DNA of 64,000 nucleotides from Nocardia acidivorans NBRC 108247. GTDB lineage: Bacteria; Actinomycetota; Actinomycetes; Mycobacteriales; Mycobacteriaceae. Within the stretch, counting starts at the first letter, position 1. Each line of letters starts with the position of its first letter. Positions 7,328 to 14,876 of this stretch are shown one piece after another. The stretch covers positions 57,190 through 121,189 of the forward strand of contig NZ_BDAW01000025.1 of NCBI RefSeq assembly GCF_001625085.1, written 5' to 3'. The notes beneath the pieces are model-generated. The model saw only the letters and a program-made list of their open reading frames with translations, did not search any database and was not told where the DNA came from. The position numbers and the translations under genes were made by a program.

Positions 7328-8293
7328 TCAGGCTCCGTGCAACGGTTGGACGTACGGGAGCGCGGGCAGGGAACCGGCGATCGATGCGCCGTCGGAGTAG
7401 TAGCCCGGGGTGCGGGTGCCGTCGAGGAAATCGGCGGTCCAGGCCGTGGTGAGCTGTTGCAGGGCCGACACATTGAGGGTTTGGGGTACGCCGCAGAGGA
7501 GTTCGCCGAGGCCGTCGCTGCTGGCGCCCTCGGCGTCGGTGTGTTCGCCCGCGGGCAGACGGACGCCGATGAAGGAACGGTGCAGCAGGGTTTGCAGGGC
7601 CGTCGTTCCGCTGGCGAAGCTATTGCACAGCGAAGGCGGCCCGGCGATGGTGAGGATCGGCAGCCCGGTGGCATCGAGGTCCGCGAGCGCGCGGTCGGTG
7701 TTGTTGCCCAGGAACGACTTCACCGCGTCCAGCAGAACCAGACCGCGCAGGTGCGCCCAGGTGTCCGGGGCGGCGGTGTGCAGGCGATGGGCGACGTATT
7801 CGACCGCCTCCGCACCGGCCGAATGACCGATGAAGACGAGTTCGCGCGGCATCACCGGCACCGCTCGGCCCGCGTCGCCCGCCGCCGCGGCGAGGCTGCG
7901 CTGGAGCGGTCCGGTGGGATCGGCGGCCGTAGCGAACAATTGGGCGACCTGATTCAGGAACGGGGTATTGTCGCCGAGGTTCTGGAGCGTGCACCCGGCC
8001 GGATTCATGAAGGGCAGGGCGGGTGCGAAGACGAGATACCCCGCGTCGGTGAGTGTTTCGGCGAGCGCGGCGACATTGGCATTGCTCCTGGCGAAACCGT
8101 GCTGCACCCAGACCAGGCCCCGCGGCTGCCCGGCGGGCAGATACCAGTCGGCGCTCTGCCGTAGGGTCTCGGCGGCGCAGGGAATGTCGACCGTTCCCGA
8201 GAGCGTGGACGATGCGGCGGCGGGACCGATTCCGCCGGCTCCGAGGGCGCATACGGCGGCCAGGACGGTCAGGGCCGAACCTCGAAGGTTCAT
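7328..8293 (-). CDS. Secreted alpha/beta hydrolase (lipase/esterase type)
   Basis: 321-residue protein with an N-terminal signal peptide (hydrophobic LTVLAAVCALGAGGIG, cleavage near AAA-SS), so it is probably exported. The alpha/beta hydrolase core shows an oxyanion region VWVQHGFARS and the nucleophile elbow GHSAGAEA. Four or more cysteines (PCAAETL, AGCTLQ, SLCNSF, LLCG) could form disulfides. A GTTTC-N7-GAAAC-type operator lies 26 bases upstream, placing it in the same regulon as the pigment-like island. An extracellular ester-cleaving step (for example phytol release) is an inference only. Confidence 0.8.
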   Translation of the reverse strand: MNLRGSALTVLAAVCALGAGGIGPAAASSTLSGTVDIPCAAETLRQSADWYLPAGQPRGLVWVQHGFARSNANVAALAETLTDAGYLVFAPALPFMNPAGCTLQNLGDNTPFLNQVAQLFATAADPTGPLQRSLAAAAGDAGRAVPVMPRELVFIGHSAGAEAVEYVAHRLHTAAPDTWAHLRGLVLLDAVKSFLGNNTDRALADLDATGLPILTIAGPPSLCNSFASGTTALQTLLHRSFIGVRLPAGEHTDAEGASSDGLGELLCGVPQTLNVSALQQLTTAWTADFLDGTRTPGYYSDGASIAGSLPALPYVQPLHGA

Positions 8294-8318
8294 CGCGACT
8301 CCAGTTGCGCTACACGCC

Positions 8319-8335
8319 GTTTCCGTGAGCGGAAT
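8319..8335. promoter_or_regulatory. IclR-type operator, site a
   Basis: GTTTC-CGTGAGC-GGAAT: half-sites GTTTC and GAAAC with N7 and one or two mismatches, 26 bases upstream of the secreted hydrolase at 8293. It is one of nine related sites in the island. Confidence 0.6.
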
Positions 8336-8441
8336 AGCGTTTCAGATCTATGGGTGATCATTAGCGGACATATCCCGGCACCTGTCAAGACTCCGGTGAA
8401 CAGACCGTAAAAGTTGGGCGGGTCGAACCGATTGCCGATAT

Positions 8442-8458
8442 GTTTCGTTCTGTGGAAC
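8442..8458. promoter_or_regulatory. IclR-type operator, site b
   Basis: GTTTC-GTTCTGT-GGAAC, with the same 5-7-5 spacing and one mismatch, 56 bases upstream of the CoA-ester lyase gene. Confidence 0.65.
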
Positions 8459-8513
8459 AGTGTTTCGCGGAAGCCGAGTCCGGCGAATCCGGCTCGCGGT
8501 CAGGAGACCCGTG

Positions 8514-9344
8514 GTGAGATCTGTCCTCTATGTGCCCGGCAATCGCCCGGAACTGTTCGACAAAGCCCTGGCGGGTGCGGCCGATGTGGTGCTGCTGGAC
8601 CTGGAGGACGCGGTTCCCCTGGGCGACAAGGACTCCGCCCGCGCGGAGGTGTCGAACTGGCTGCGCACCGTCACCGCCGTGCGCCCGCGCCTGTGGGTAC
8701 GGGTCAATGCCGGGGCCGAGACCCGGCGGGACCTGAGCGCGGTCGCGCTACCGATCCTGGACGCGGTCTGTCTGGCCAAAACCGAATCGGCGGAACAGGT
8801 TCGCGCCGCCGCTACCATCCTGGGCGCGCACGAGGCGGTACCCGGCCGAATCCGGATCTGCCCGCTGCTGGAGAGCGCCACCGCGATCCTGGCGGCCCGA
8901 GCCATCGCCGGTGCGCCCCGGGTGGCGCGACTGCAACTGGGGGAGGCGGACCTGTGCGCGGACACCGGCATCGATCCGGGCGACCCCGCCGGACTGCTCG
9001 CCATTCGCACCCAGGTGGTGCTGGCCAGCGCCGCCGCGGGCATCGATCCGCCGATCGGCCCGGCCAGCACCGACTTCCGGGACCTGGACGCCCTCGCTGA
9101 ATCAACGAAAACCCTGGCGCGCCTGGGGTTTCGCGGCCGGTCCTGCATTCATCCGGCGCAGGTCCCGATCGTCAACAGCGTATTCACCCCGGACGCGGCG
9201 GAGCTGGCGCGCGCCCGAGAACTGTTGTCGCGCTTCGAATCCGAGAAGGGCGGTATCGTGCTGGACGCAGACGGGCGCATGGTCGATCTGGCGGTGATCC
9301 GCCGGGCCCGCCGGATACTGGCCGATGCGGACGCCGATCGGTGA
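8514..9344 (+). CDS. HpcH/HpaI aldolase/CitE-like CoA-ester lyase
   Basis: 276-residue TIM-barrel lyase of the CitE/malyl-, citramalyl-CoA lyase group. Typical blocks are RSVLYVPGNRPELFDKAL, the metal-binding VVLLDLEDAV, LWVRVNA, RICPLLESATAI, LGEADL and RGRSCIHPAQVPIVN. These enzymes cleave branched 3-hydroxydicarboxyl-CoA esters, so it could finish the acyl-CoA branch of the island. AGGAG at 8502-8506 supports GTG 8514, with GTG 8511 also possible. It stands alone on the plus strand behind operator b, and its 3' end converges with the maleate-isomerase-like gene. Confidence 0.88.
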   Translation: MRSVLYVPGNRPELFDKALAGAADVVLLDLEDAVPLGDKDSARAEVSNWLRTVTAVRPRLWVRVNAGAETRRDLSAVALPILDAVCLAKTESAEQVRAAATILGAHEAVPGRIRICPLLESATAILAARAIAGAPRVARLQLGEADLCADTGIDPGDPAGLLAIRTQVVLASAAAGIDPPIGPASTDFRDLDALAESTKTLARLGFRGRSCIHPAQVPIVNSVFTPDAAELARARELLSRFESEKGGIVLDADGRMVDLAVIRRARRILADADADR

Positions 9345-9357
9345 GTCCGCGGACCCC

Positions 9358-10101
9358 TCAGTGCTCGCGCAGCAATCGCCCCGCGCCCTCGACCCGATCG
9401 TCGAGCCCGTGCTCGCGCAGCGCATGCCATAGCGTGGCCGCATTGATAGCGATGACCGGCTTTCCCAGTTCTCGCTCCAGTTCATCGGCCAGGGCCACGA
9501 ACGACAGATTGGTCCCCACCTGCACGATGGCCTCGACATCGGGCCCGTCGAGTTCGGCCACCACTGCGCGCAGCCGGTCGTCTCGGACCCGCGCGATATC
9601 CATCGCGGTAGGACAGCGCAGCCCGGTGATGGCGGCGACCTCGAATCCGGCCTCGGTGAAGAACGTTCCGACCTCGATATCGGCCACGGGCTGATACGGC
9701 GAGAACACTGCGATGCGCCGGCAGCCGAGTTCACCCAGCGCCGCCCGGCAGGAACTCGCCCCCGTGGTCACCGGCAGCCCGGTGCGCTCGCGCAGCCGCT
9801 GTTCGAACGCCGCGTTGCCCGCGACGCCGCCCCAGAACGTCTCCGCCGACATACCCATCACCATGCGATCGGGTTCGGCGGTGAGCGCATCGCGCACGGC
9901 CGTATCGATGGATGCGCGAATCTGCCCCAGCAGCGCCCGGAAATCGTCGTCATCGCCCATCACCGGATTCTCGATGTACATCGATCCGGCCCGGTAGGCG
10001 ATGCCCGGCACACCCGCCGTCCAATAGTCGTGTTCGACAACGGTATTGGTGCTGGGCACGATTACGCCGAAGACGGCGCGGGTTCCCACTGAGTTGGTCA
10101 T
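9358..10101 (-). CDS. Asp/Glu racemase-superfamily protein, maleate-isomerase-like (copy 1)
   Basis: 247-residue protein of the maleate isomerase/arylmalonate decarboxylase group. N-terminal GVIVPSTNTVVEHD and the middle PYQPVADIEVGTFF are typical, as is TGLRCPTAMDI. In maleate isomerases two cysteines act from an ACTS-like and a SCTN-like loop. Here the corresponding loops read MGMSAETFWGG and VGTNLSF, so both appear changed, judging from memory. A clear GAGGAAA precedes ATG 10101. It follows the tetR gene by 28 bases and is paralogous to the gene at 11740. A role in isomerising a substituted maleate or its half-amide fits the island but is inferred. Confidence 0.75.
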   Translation of the reverse strand: MTNSVGTRAVFGVIVPSTNTVVEHDYWTAGVPGIAYRAGSMYIENPVMGDDDDFRALLGQIRASIDTAVRDALTAEPDRMVMGMSAETFWGGVAGNAAFEQRLRERTGLPVTTGASSCRAALGELGCRRIAVFSPYQPVADIEVGTFFTEAGFEVAAITGLRCPTAMDIARVRDDRLRAVVAELDGPDVEAIVQVGTNLSFVALADELERELGKPVIAINAATLWHALREHGLDDRVEGAGRLLREH

Positions 10102-10129
10102 CGGGTTTCCTCGGATTCGCGAGATCTGA

Positions 10130-10699
10130 TCACTGAGAGCGAGTGGTGAGGCGCGACAACGCATCCGCGACGGCACGATGAGCGCGCTCACGATCGGCCG
10201 GTCGATCCAGCAGCAGCGCATCGACCAGGAGCGGGGCGACGATCGTCATGGCGGTCTCCTCGACCACCGCCGCATCGGTGATTCCGGCGGCCAGGGCGGA
10301 CGCGCGGAAGGGTTCGAGTAGATCGAGCACATAGCGCTGACGCAGCGCGACGCATTCGGGATCGGTGGCCGAGGCGGTCACCAGGGCGCGCAGAAACGCG
10401 CCGACGGGCTTGTCGCGCAACCGATCACACAGCAGGTCCACCTGTGCGTGCAGATCCGCCACCGCATCGCCGGTCGGCTCCGGCGACGGATGCGGGGCGA
10501 CCGCGATGAGTGCGGCCAGGAAATCCTTCGGCGCGGGCCAGTGCCGGTAGATGGTGGTGCGCGCGACGCCCGTAATACCGTGCAGCCGTTGCGGAGTCAG
10601 GGCCGCGGCCCCCTCGGTGAGTACGAGCTCGAGGGCGGCGGTGAGCACGATCTCCGCGGTGTCGGCGGCGGGTCCGGCCGGTCGTCCAGGTCTGGTCAC
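10130..10699 (-). CDS. TetR family regulator
   Basis: 189-residue TetR regulator. Its HTH region covers about residues 14-60 (AEIVLTAALELVLTEGAAAL, TPQRLHGITGVARTTIYRHW) and the C-terminal helical domain resembles TetR_C proteins with a long acidic central part. The start GTG 10699 lacks a strong ribosome site and may be leaderless. It is divergent from the cupin gene, with a perfect palindrome between them. It probably controls the cupin gene and the downstream maleate-isomerase-like gene, as a second local regulator inside the IclR-type regulon. Confidence 0.85.
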   Translation of the reverse strand: MTRPGRPAGPAADTAEIVLTAALELVLTEGAAALTPQRLHGITGVARTTIYRHWPAPKDFLAALIAVAPHPSPEPTGDAVADLHAQVDLLCDRLRDKPVGAFLRALVTASATDPECVALRQRYVLDLLEPFRASALAAGITDAAVVEETAMTIVAPLLVDALLLDRPADRERAHRAVADALSRLTTRSQ

Positions 10700-10738
10700 A
10701 GCAATAAACGATACATCTTGTTTTGCTTATTCGTAAGC

Positions 10739-10755
10739 GCTACATTCTGTAGCGG
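10739..10755. promoter_or_regulatory. Palindromic operator between tetR and the cupin gene
   Basis: CGCTAC-ATTCT-GTAGCG, a perfect 6+6 inverted repeat of 17 bases in the divergent promoter region. It is a candidate site for the neighbouring TetR and differs from the GTTTC-N7-GAAAC family. Confidence 0.6.
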
Positions 10756-10797
10756 AATCACCGTCTCTCGGAATTACCGCTTCCCCCAGGAGGATTC

Positions 10798-11691
10798 ATG
10801 CGCCCGCATGTTGAACTCATCGACGAAAAAGACCTCATCTGGCATCTCGCCGAGTTCGAGAACGCCACCGGCAGCGCCGAACAGCGCAATCTCAGCTATG
10901 ACGAGGAGGATGGCTCGGCCTCGCTCAAGGTCCGGTTCACCAGCGAGTGGACCCGACCGGCGGGCGTACATCAGGCCGCCACCGAATGGTTCGTCCTCTC
11001 GGGGCGAGTCACCATAGGCGATACCGAACTCGGCCCCGAGGGCTTCTGGATGGCCCCTCCCGGTGTGCTGACCCCGGCGCTCTCGGTGGCGGCGGACACC
11101 GAGATCCTGCTGTTCCGCGAGGGCGGCGGCGGGGGCTTCGAAGCCGCGGTCGCGGATCGCGAATTCGTCCGCCCCGACCAGAAATTGGTCGTGCTGGACT
11201 CCGCGGCCATGCCGTGGATCGACGTCAAGGACGGCAGTCCGATGCGCTTCGACCTGGGCGGCACCCCCGTTCCCGGCCTGTACATCAAACTGCTGCGACG
11301 CGATGAGAAGACCGGTTTCTACACCCGCCTGATCAAGGCCAAGCCCGGTTGGCGTGAGGAGCCGCTCGCGCACCACCCGTGCAGTGAGGAGGCGTACTGC
11401 CTGGACGGCGGCTTCGAATACAACTTCGGAAGTATGTGGCCGGGAACGTATTTCTGGCGACCGCCCTTCATCCGCCACGGCGATTTCACCGCCGATGCCG
11501 AGCGGGGCTGTACCTGGATCGTGCGATCGGACGCCGATCTGGTGGATTGGTACACCGACAATGCCAAGGTCGTCATGACCGGTGACGCCACCAACTGGGG
11601 TCCGGACTTCCCGGAGACCGCCGCACCCCGATTCATCTCCCCGGTGCGCTCGGCCTCGATCGGGCTGTGGGCCGATCCGACGCATCAGTAG
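10798..11691 (+). CDS. Bicupin protein (DUF4437/ChrR-like)
   Basis: 297-residue protein with two cupin halves. The first contains WTRPAGVHQAATEWFVLSG with GPEGFWMAPPGV (about residues 57-95). The second contains EEPLAHHPCSEEAYCLDGG and the terminal WRPPFIRHGDF (about residues 185-230), the His/Glu pattern of a metal cupin. A strong AGGAGG precedes ATG 10798. It could be a metal-dependent oxygenase, isomerase or hydrolase acting on a small ring product; no substrate can be named. It is divergent from tetR and separated from the following minus-strand operon by a hairpin. Confidence 0.75.
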   Translation: MRPHVELIDEKDLIWHLAEFENATGSAEQRNLSYDEEDGSASLKVRFTSEWTRPAGVHQAATEWFVLSGRVTIGDTELGPEGFWMAPPGVLTPALSVAADTEILLFREGGGGGFEAAVADREFVRPDQKLVVLDSAAMPWIDVKDGSPMRFDLGGTPVPGLYIKLLRRDEKTGFYTRLIKAKPGWREEPLAHHPCSEEAYCLDGGFEYNFGSMWPGTYFWRPPFIRHGDFTADAERGCTWIVRSDADLVDWYTDNAKVVMTGDATNWGPDFPETAAPRFISPVRSASIGLWADPTHQ

Positions 11692-11699
11692 AACGACGC

Positions 11700-11727
11700 C
11701 TGGCCCCGACCGCGAGGGCGGGGCCAG
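11700..11727. terminator. Bidirectional hairpin terminator
   Basis: CTGGCCCCG, a 10-base loop and CGGGGCCAG form a strong 9-bp stem between the convergent cupin gene and the end of the large minus-strand operon. Confidence 0.7.
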
Positions 11728-11739
11728 GACGCTGCTGTG

Positions 11740-12483
11740 TCAGTGATCGCGGAGCAGCGACCCCGCGCCCTCGATACGATCGGCTATTCCATTGTCGCGC
11801 AGGGCCATCCACCACGTAGCGGCATTGATGGCCAGTACCGGTTTGCCCAGCCAGCGCTCGGCCTCATCGGCCAGTCGCACCATGGACAGATTGGTACCGC
11901 ACTGCACCAGCGCGTCCACGCCGTCCCCGTCCACCTCCAGCAGCGCGGTGCGCAACCGGTCCTCCGGTACATGCGCGATGGATACCGCTGTCGGACAGCG
12001 CAATCCGGTGATCGACTTGACCTCGAAACCGAGTTCGCCGAAGAACCGCACCACATTCTCATCGCCGACCGGCTGATAGGGCGTGACCACGCCGATCCGC
12101 TTGGCCCCGAACAACTCCAGCGCCCGGCGACATGCCTCCGCCCCGGTGGCGACCTGCAATCCGGTGACCTCGTGGATCTGCTGGACGAACCGCCGATTGC
12201 CTTCGACTCCGCCCCAGAAGGTTTCGGCGGACATACCCATGACCATATAGTCGGGTTCGCAGGTCAGCACCCGCTCGCAGGCGGCGACGAGTTCGGCGCG
12301 AATCTGCTCCAGCAGGCGTTCCATCCCGGCGTCATCGCTCATATTCTGATCGCGGATATGAATGCGGCCGAAATGGGCCGTCACCCCGGGAACGCCCATC
12401 CGGGCGAAATCCGGTTCCACGACGGTATTGGTCGAAGGCGCCAGCACGCCGAACTTCTTGCGCCAGCCCAGGACGTCAGGCAT
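11740..12483 (-). CDS. Asp/Glu racemase-superfamily protein, maleate-isomerase-like (copy 2)
   Basis: 247 residues, closely paralogous to the gene at 9358: shared GVLAPSTNTVVEPDF, MVMGMSAETFWGGV, TPYQPVGDENV, ITGLRCPTA and the tail DRIEGAGSLLRDH. As in copy 1, the two loops that carry catalytic cysteines in maleate isomerases read GMSAETF and CGTNLSM; here a Cys sits one position earlier in the second loop. It is the last gene of the operon that begins with the tandem nitrilase, four bases after the SDR stop. Its place in the core operon suggests it acts on a late pathway intermediate. Confidence 0.77.
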   Translation of the reverse strand: MPDVLGWRKKFGVLAPSTNTVVEPDFARMGVPGVTAHFGRIHIRDQNMSDDAGMERLLEQIRAELVAACERVLTCEPDYMVMGMSAETFWGGVEGNRRFVQQIHEVTGLQVATGAEACRRALELFGAKRIGVVTPYQPVGDENVVRFFGELGFEVKSITGLRCPTAVSIAHVPEDRLRTALLEVDGDGVDALVQCGTNLSMVRLADEAERWLGKPVLAINAATWWMALRDNGIADRIEGAGSLLRDH

Positions 12484-12487
12484 CGAA

Positions 12488-13282
12488 TCAACCCCCGGTG
12501 GTGTGAGTTTCGGATTCCGGCGCGAAGAGATCGCGCCGGCGGAACGGGGCCGCGGCGAAGCGGCGCATGACCTTTCCGGTGGTAAGCCATCGCACCTGAG
12601 CGCCATTGCGGGTCTGGGTGGTGACCCGTTCGGCCAGCCACGGGGTGACGGTCTCGACGCGATCGGCCAGAATATTGAACACCCTGCGCGCCTTGGCGAG
12701 TTCGGCCTCGTCGTAGCCGTCGGTGAGCAGATCGGTCACGACCATGCCGGGGCTGAGCAGACCGACCGTCACCTGGGCGGGGACCTCCTTGGCCAGCGCC
12801 CGGGTCAGATAGGTGACCGCGCGCTTGCTCGCACCGTAGACCCCGAGCCCGGCGACCGCGCGGCCGTCACTGCCCAGACCCTCCATATTCCAGATATGAC
12901 CGTGCCCGCGCGCGGCCATGGCGGGTACGGCGACGGCGCAGCCATTGAGGACGCCGAACAGGTTGGTGTCCAGTACCGTTCGGGTTTCGGCGGGGCTCAG
13001 TTCCCACAGTGGCGTGCGCCGATGGGAGACACCCGCGTTGTTGATCCAGATGTCCACGCCCCCGAGGTGCCGCACCGCCTCGTCCCAGAAGCGCTGGAGC
13101 TGTGCGCGATCGGTGACATCGGCGATGAAGGCGAGACTGTCGGCCGGGAGTTCGGCACGGATCTGTTTCACGCGTTCGGGATTCGTCCCGCAGACGGCCA
13201 CCCGATGTCCGCGCGTGAGCAACGCCCGCGCCATTCCGAGTCCGATGCCGCGGGTGCCGCCGGTAATGGCGATGGTGCTCAT
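12488..13282 (-). CDS. SDR oxidoreductase resembling chlorophyll b reductase (NYC1/NOL)
   Basis: 264-residue short-chain dehydrogenase. NAD(P)-binding GGTRGIG is at residues 8-14; the catalytic pair is Y149-x3-K153 (VYGASKRAV) with Ser138. It matches plant NOL/NYC1 well beyond the general SDR pattern: DIWINNAG, GHIWNMEGLGSDGR, LSPGMVVTDLL and FNILAD followed by VTPWLAERV. In plants these enzymes reduce the 7-formyl group of chlorophyll(ide) b, the first step of its breakdown. The plant comparison is from memory. Its stop overlaps nothing downstream, but its ATG overlaps the previous gene (ATGA), so it is co-translated with the oxygenase and reductase genes. Confidence 0.8.
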   Translation of the reverse strand: MSTIAITGGTRGIGLGMARALLTRGHRVAVCGTNPERVKQIRAELPADSLAFIADVTDRAQLQRFWDEAVRHLGGVDIWINNAGVSHRRTPLWELSPAETRTVLDTNLFGVLNGCAVAVPAMAARGHGHIWNMEGLGSDGRAVAGLGVYGASKRAVTYLTRALAKEVPAQVTVGLLSPGMVVTDLLTDGYDEAELAKARRVFNILADRVETVTPWLAERVTTQTRNGAQVRWLTTGKVMRRFAAAPFRRRDLFAPESETHTTGG

Positions 13283-14190
13283 TCGCGCTCCAGGACGCCG
13301 TGCATGATCGCGGCCGGCCGATTGTGCTGGAAGAGCTGATAGACCACCGCGAGCCGAGTTCCCGAACCCATACCGGGCTCGGCGTCCATCATGAATTCCC
13401 TTCCGACGAGCCGGGTTCCGTCGTTCCGGTGCAGGCGGACGAAGTTGGCGCGCCCGTAGGCCAGACCATTGCCCCACACATCGGGCCCCTCGTGGAAGGA
13501 GCGGATACCGTCCCGGCGCACCGTGATTCGAGAGTCGGAGTCGATGGCACCGGACATCTCCAGGTGGTGCTCGGCGCTGAGCAGGCTCAGCGGATCGATG
13601 GTGAGCGTCATGCGCAGACCGCCGAGCTCGTGCTGTTCCGGGCTCCACAGCTCCAGCTCACCCGCGTAGCGGCTCTCGTCCTTGGTCGGCACGGTGAACG
13701 GCACCGCCCCGCAGCGTGTCTCGGTGTCGATGCGGTCCTCGACCAGCTCCGGATCGCGGGTGTACAGGCCGTTGAAGACCCCCACCACGGCCGGTCCCTG
13801 ATACAGCACCGACGAGTACACCTGGGTATCGCCGAGGGTCTGATTCCAGGTGTTCAACGACACCTGCCAGCCGGGTCCGTAGTAGTTCGCGTCCACGAAA
13901 CCGCCGTAGGGCTGCCCCGCGCCGTAGAAATCGGGTCCGGTGTAGATCCGGTCGCCGTCGGAATCGATCACCCCGAAGGCGAACGGCGCGCCCAGGGCGA
14001 AGCGGCCGGCCAGTTTGCCGCCGCCGGTGAGCCCGCCGTCCATGTAGTAGGTCGTCTCACCGTCGGCGTGCACCGAGGACCGCCTGATGTCCTCGAATCC
14101 CAGCCAGACGCCCTCGGCGTCGAAAAGGGAAGGCCGCCCGGCCCATTCACCCGCGATCCGCTGCTGCCAGCTGCCGGGTGCGCCGGTCAT
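13279..14190 (-). CDS. Unrecognised beta-rich protein in the core operon
   Basis: 303 residues with no signal peptide or membrane segment. I do not recognise a family with confidence. It is rich in aromatic and Gly residues and looks like a beta-barrel: ADGETTYYMDGGLTGGGKLA, RFALGAPFAFGVIDSDGDR, IYTGPDFYGAGQPYGGFVD and LNTWNQTLGDTQVYSSVLYQ. The layout recalls lipocalin-like DUF3598 or AttH-type proteins, but this is a guess. ATGA overlaps on both sides put it between the bilin-reductase-like and NYC1/NOL-like genes, so it probably binds or converts the same pigment-derived substrate. Confidence 0.7.
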   Translation of the reverse strand: MTGAPGSWQQRIAGEWAGRPSLFDAEGVWLGFEDIRRSSVHADGETTYYMDGGLTGGGKLAGRFALGAPFAFGVIDSDGDRIYTGPDFYGAGQPYGGFVDANYYGPGWQVSLNTWNQTLGDTQVYSSVLYQGPAVVGVFNGLYTRDPELVEDRIDTETRCGAVPFTVPTKDESRYAGELELWSPEQHELGGLRMTLTIDPLSLLSAEHHLEMSGAIDSDSRITVRRDGIRSFHEGPDVWGNGLAYGRANFVRLHRNDGTRLVGREFMMDAEPGMGSGTRLAVVYQLFQHNRPAAIMHGVLERE

Positions 14191-14876
14191 GACGCCAGCT
14201 CCTTGCGTACCCGTTCGGACTGTTCGGCCCCCAGCAACCGGGTGACCTGCGCCCACACCGGATCCACCTGCGGGCTGAAGAGATTCGCGCGATTGGCCAG
14301 ATCACGTCCGGGCAAATCGGCCTCGACGGCGGGAACGCCCTTGTCCACCAGGGTGAGCCAGTGCTGGAGATAGGCGTCCACGCTCGCGCCCAGTGCTTCG
14401 AAGGCGGGCTCGGTGGCCCGGCACACCACCATCCACGGCGACATCAGCGCCCGCTGCCGGGGGCCGATCGCCGCCGGTGTCACGCCGTCGATGTCCCACG
14501 CGGCATCAAGGAGTGTGGTGAGCGGCAGATACGCGCTGTCCAGATACTCCAGGTGCACCGCCAGATCCACCCGCGGAATCAAATCCAGATGCATGGCGTA
14601 GTAGTCCCCGCCGTACACCGAGTCGAGGGTGAAATGCGGTACCGCGGAATCGCCCGGGGTGAAGGCGAAGATCATATGGCTGTCCAGGCCGATGGGCGGC
14701 ACCACCAGGTCGACGGTGACGGCCTTGTCGATCGGCCCGCCCCGCAGCACCCGCAGCCGCCCCACCGGATCCGGGCTCATCGGACTGGTCAGCGGGATAT
14801 CCTCGGCGACGGTCAAACACAATGCGCCGGACAGTGTTTCGAGTGTGCGCTCACTGAGCGCGGCGGGCAGGCTCAT
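14187..14876 (-). CDS. Bilin-reductase/RCCR-like protein (second paralogue)
   Basis: 229 residues resembling the ferredoxin-dependent bilin reductase superfamily, to which plant RCCR also belongs. The diagnostic region is DSHMIFAFTPGDSAVPHFTL followed by Asp85 (PHFTLD), matching the strand that carries the catalytic acid in bilin reductases. Later segments YYAMHLDLIPRVDLAVHLEY, LMSPWMVVCRATEPAFEAL and VDAYLQHWLTLVDKG are typical of bacterial relatives. It has no cofactor motif, as expected for enzymes that take electrons from ferredoxin. ATGA overlaps connect it to the Rieske gene upstream and the unknown gene downstream. Reduction of a linear tetrapyrrole is the likely role. Confidence 0.72.
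   Translation of the reverse strand: MSLPAALSERTLETLSGALCLTVAEDIPLTSPMSPDPVGRLRVLRGGPIDKAVTVDLVVPPIGLDSHMIFAFTPGDSAVPHFTLDSVYGGDYYAMHLDLIPRVDLAVHLEYLDSAYLPLTTLLDAAWDIDGVTPAAIGPRQRALMSPWMVVCRATEPAFEALGASVDAYLQHWLTLVDKGVPAVEADLPGRDLANRANLFSPQVDPVWAQVTRLLGAEQSERVRKELAS

Noticed and set aside
7337..8164. Plus-strand frame of 275 residues
   Set aside because: Shadow of the secreted hydrolase, which has a signal peptide and a GHSAG motif on the minus strand.
8461..8475. Further IclR-type site (GTTTCGCGGAAG)
   Set aside because: Only one half-site matches with the 5-7-5 spacing, so it was not counted.
10700..10797. Tenth GTTTC-N7-GAAAC operator before the bicupin gene
   Set aside because: CATTC-TGTAGCG-GAATC has several mismatches. 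The perfect CGCTAC-N5-GTAGCG palindrome at the same place is a better explanation, pointing to the local TetR.
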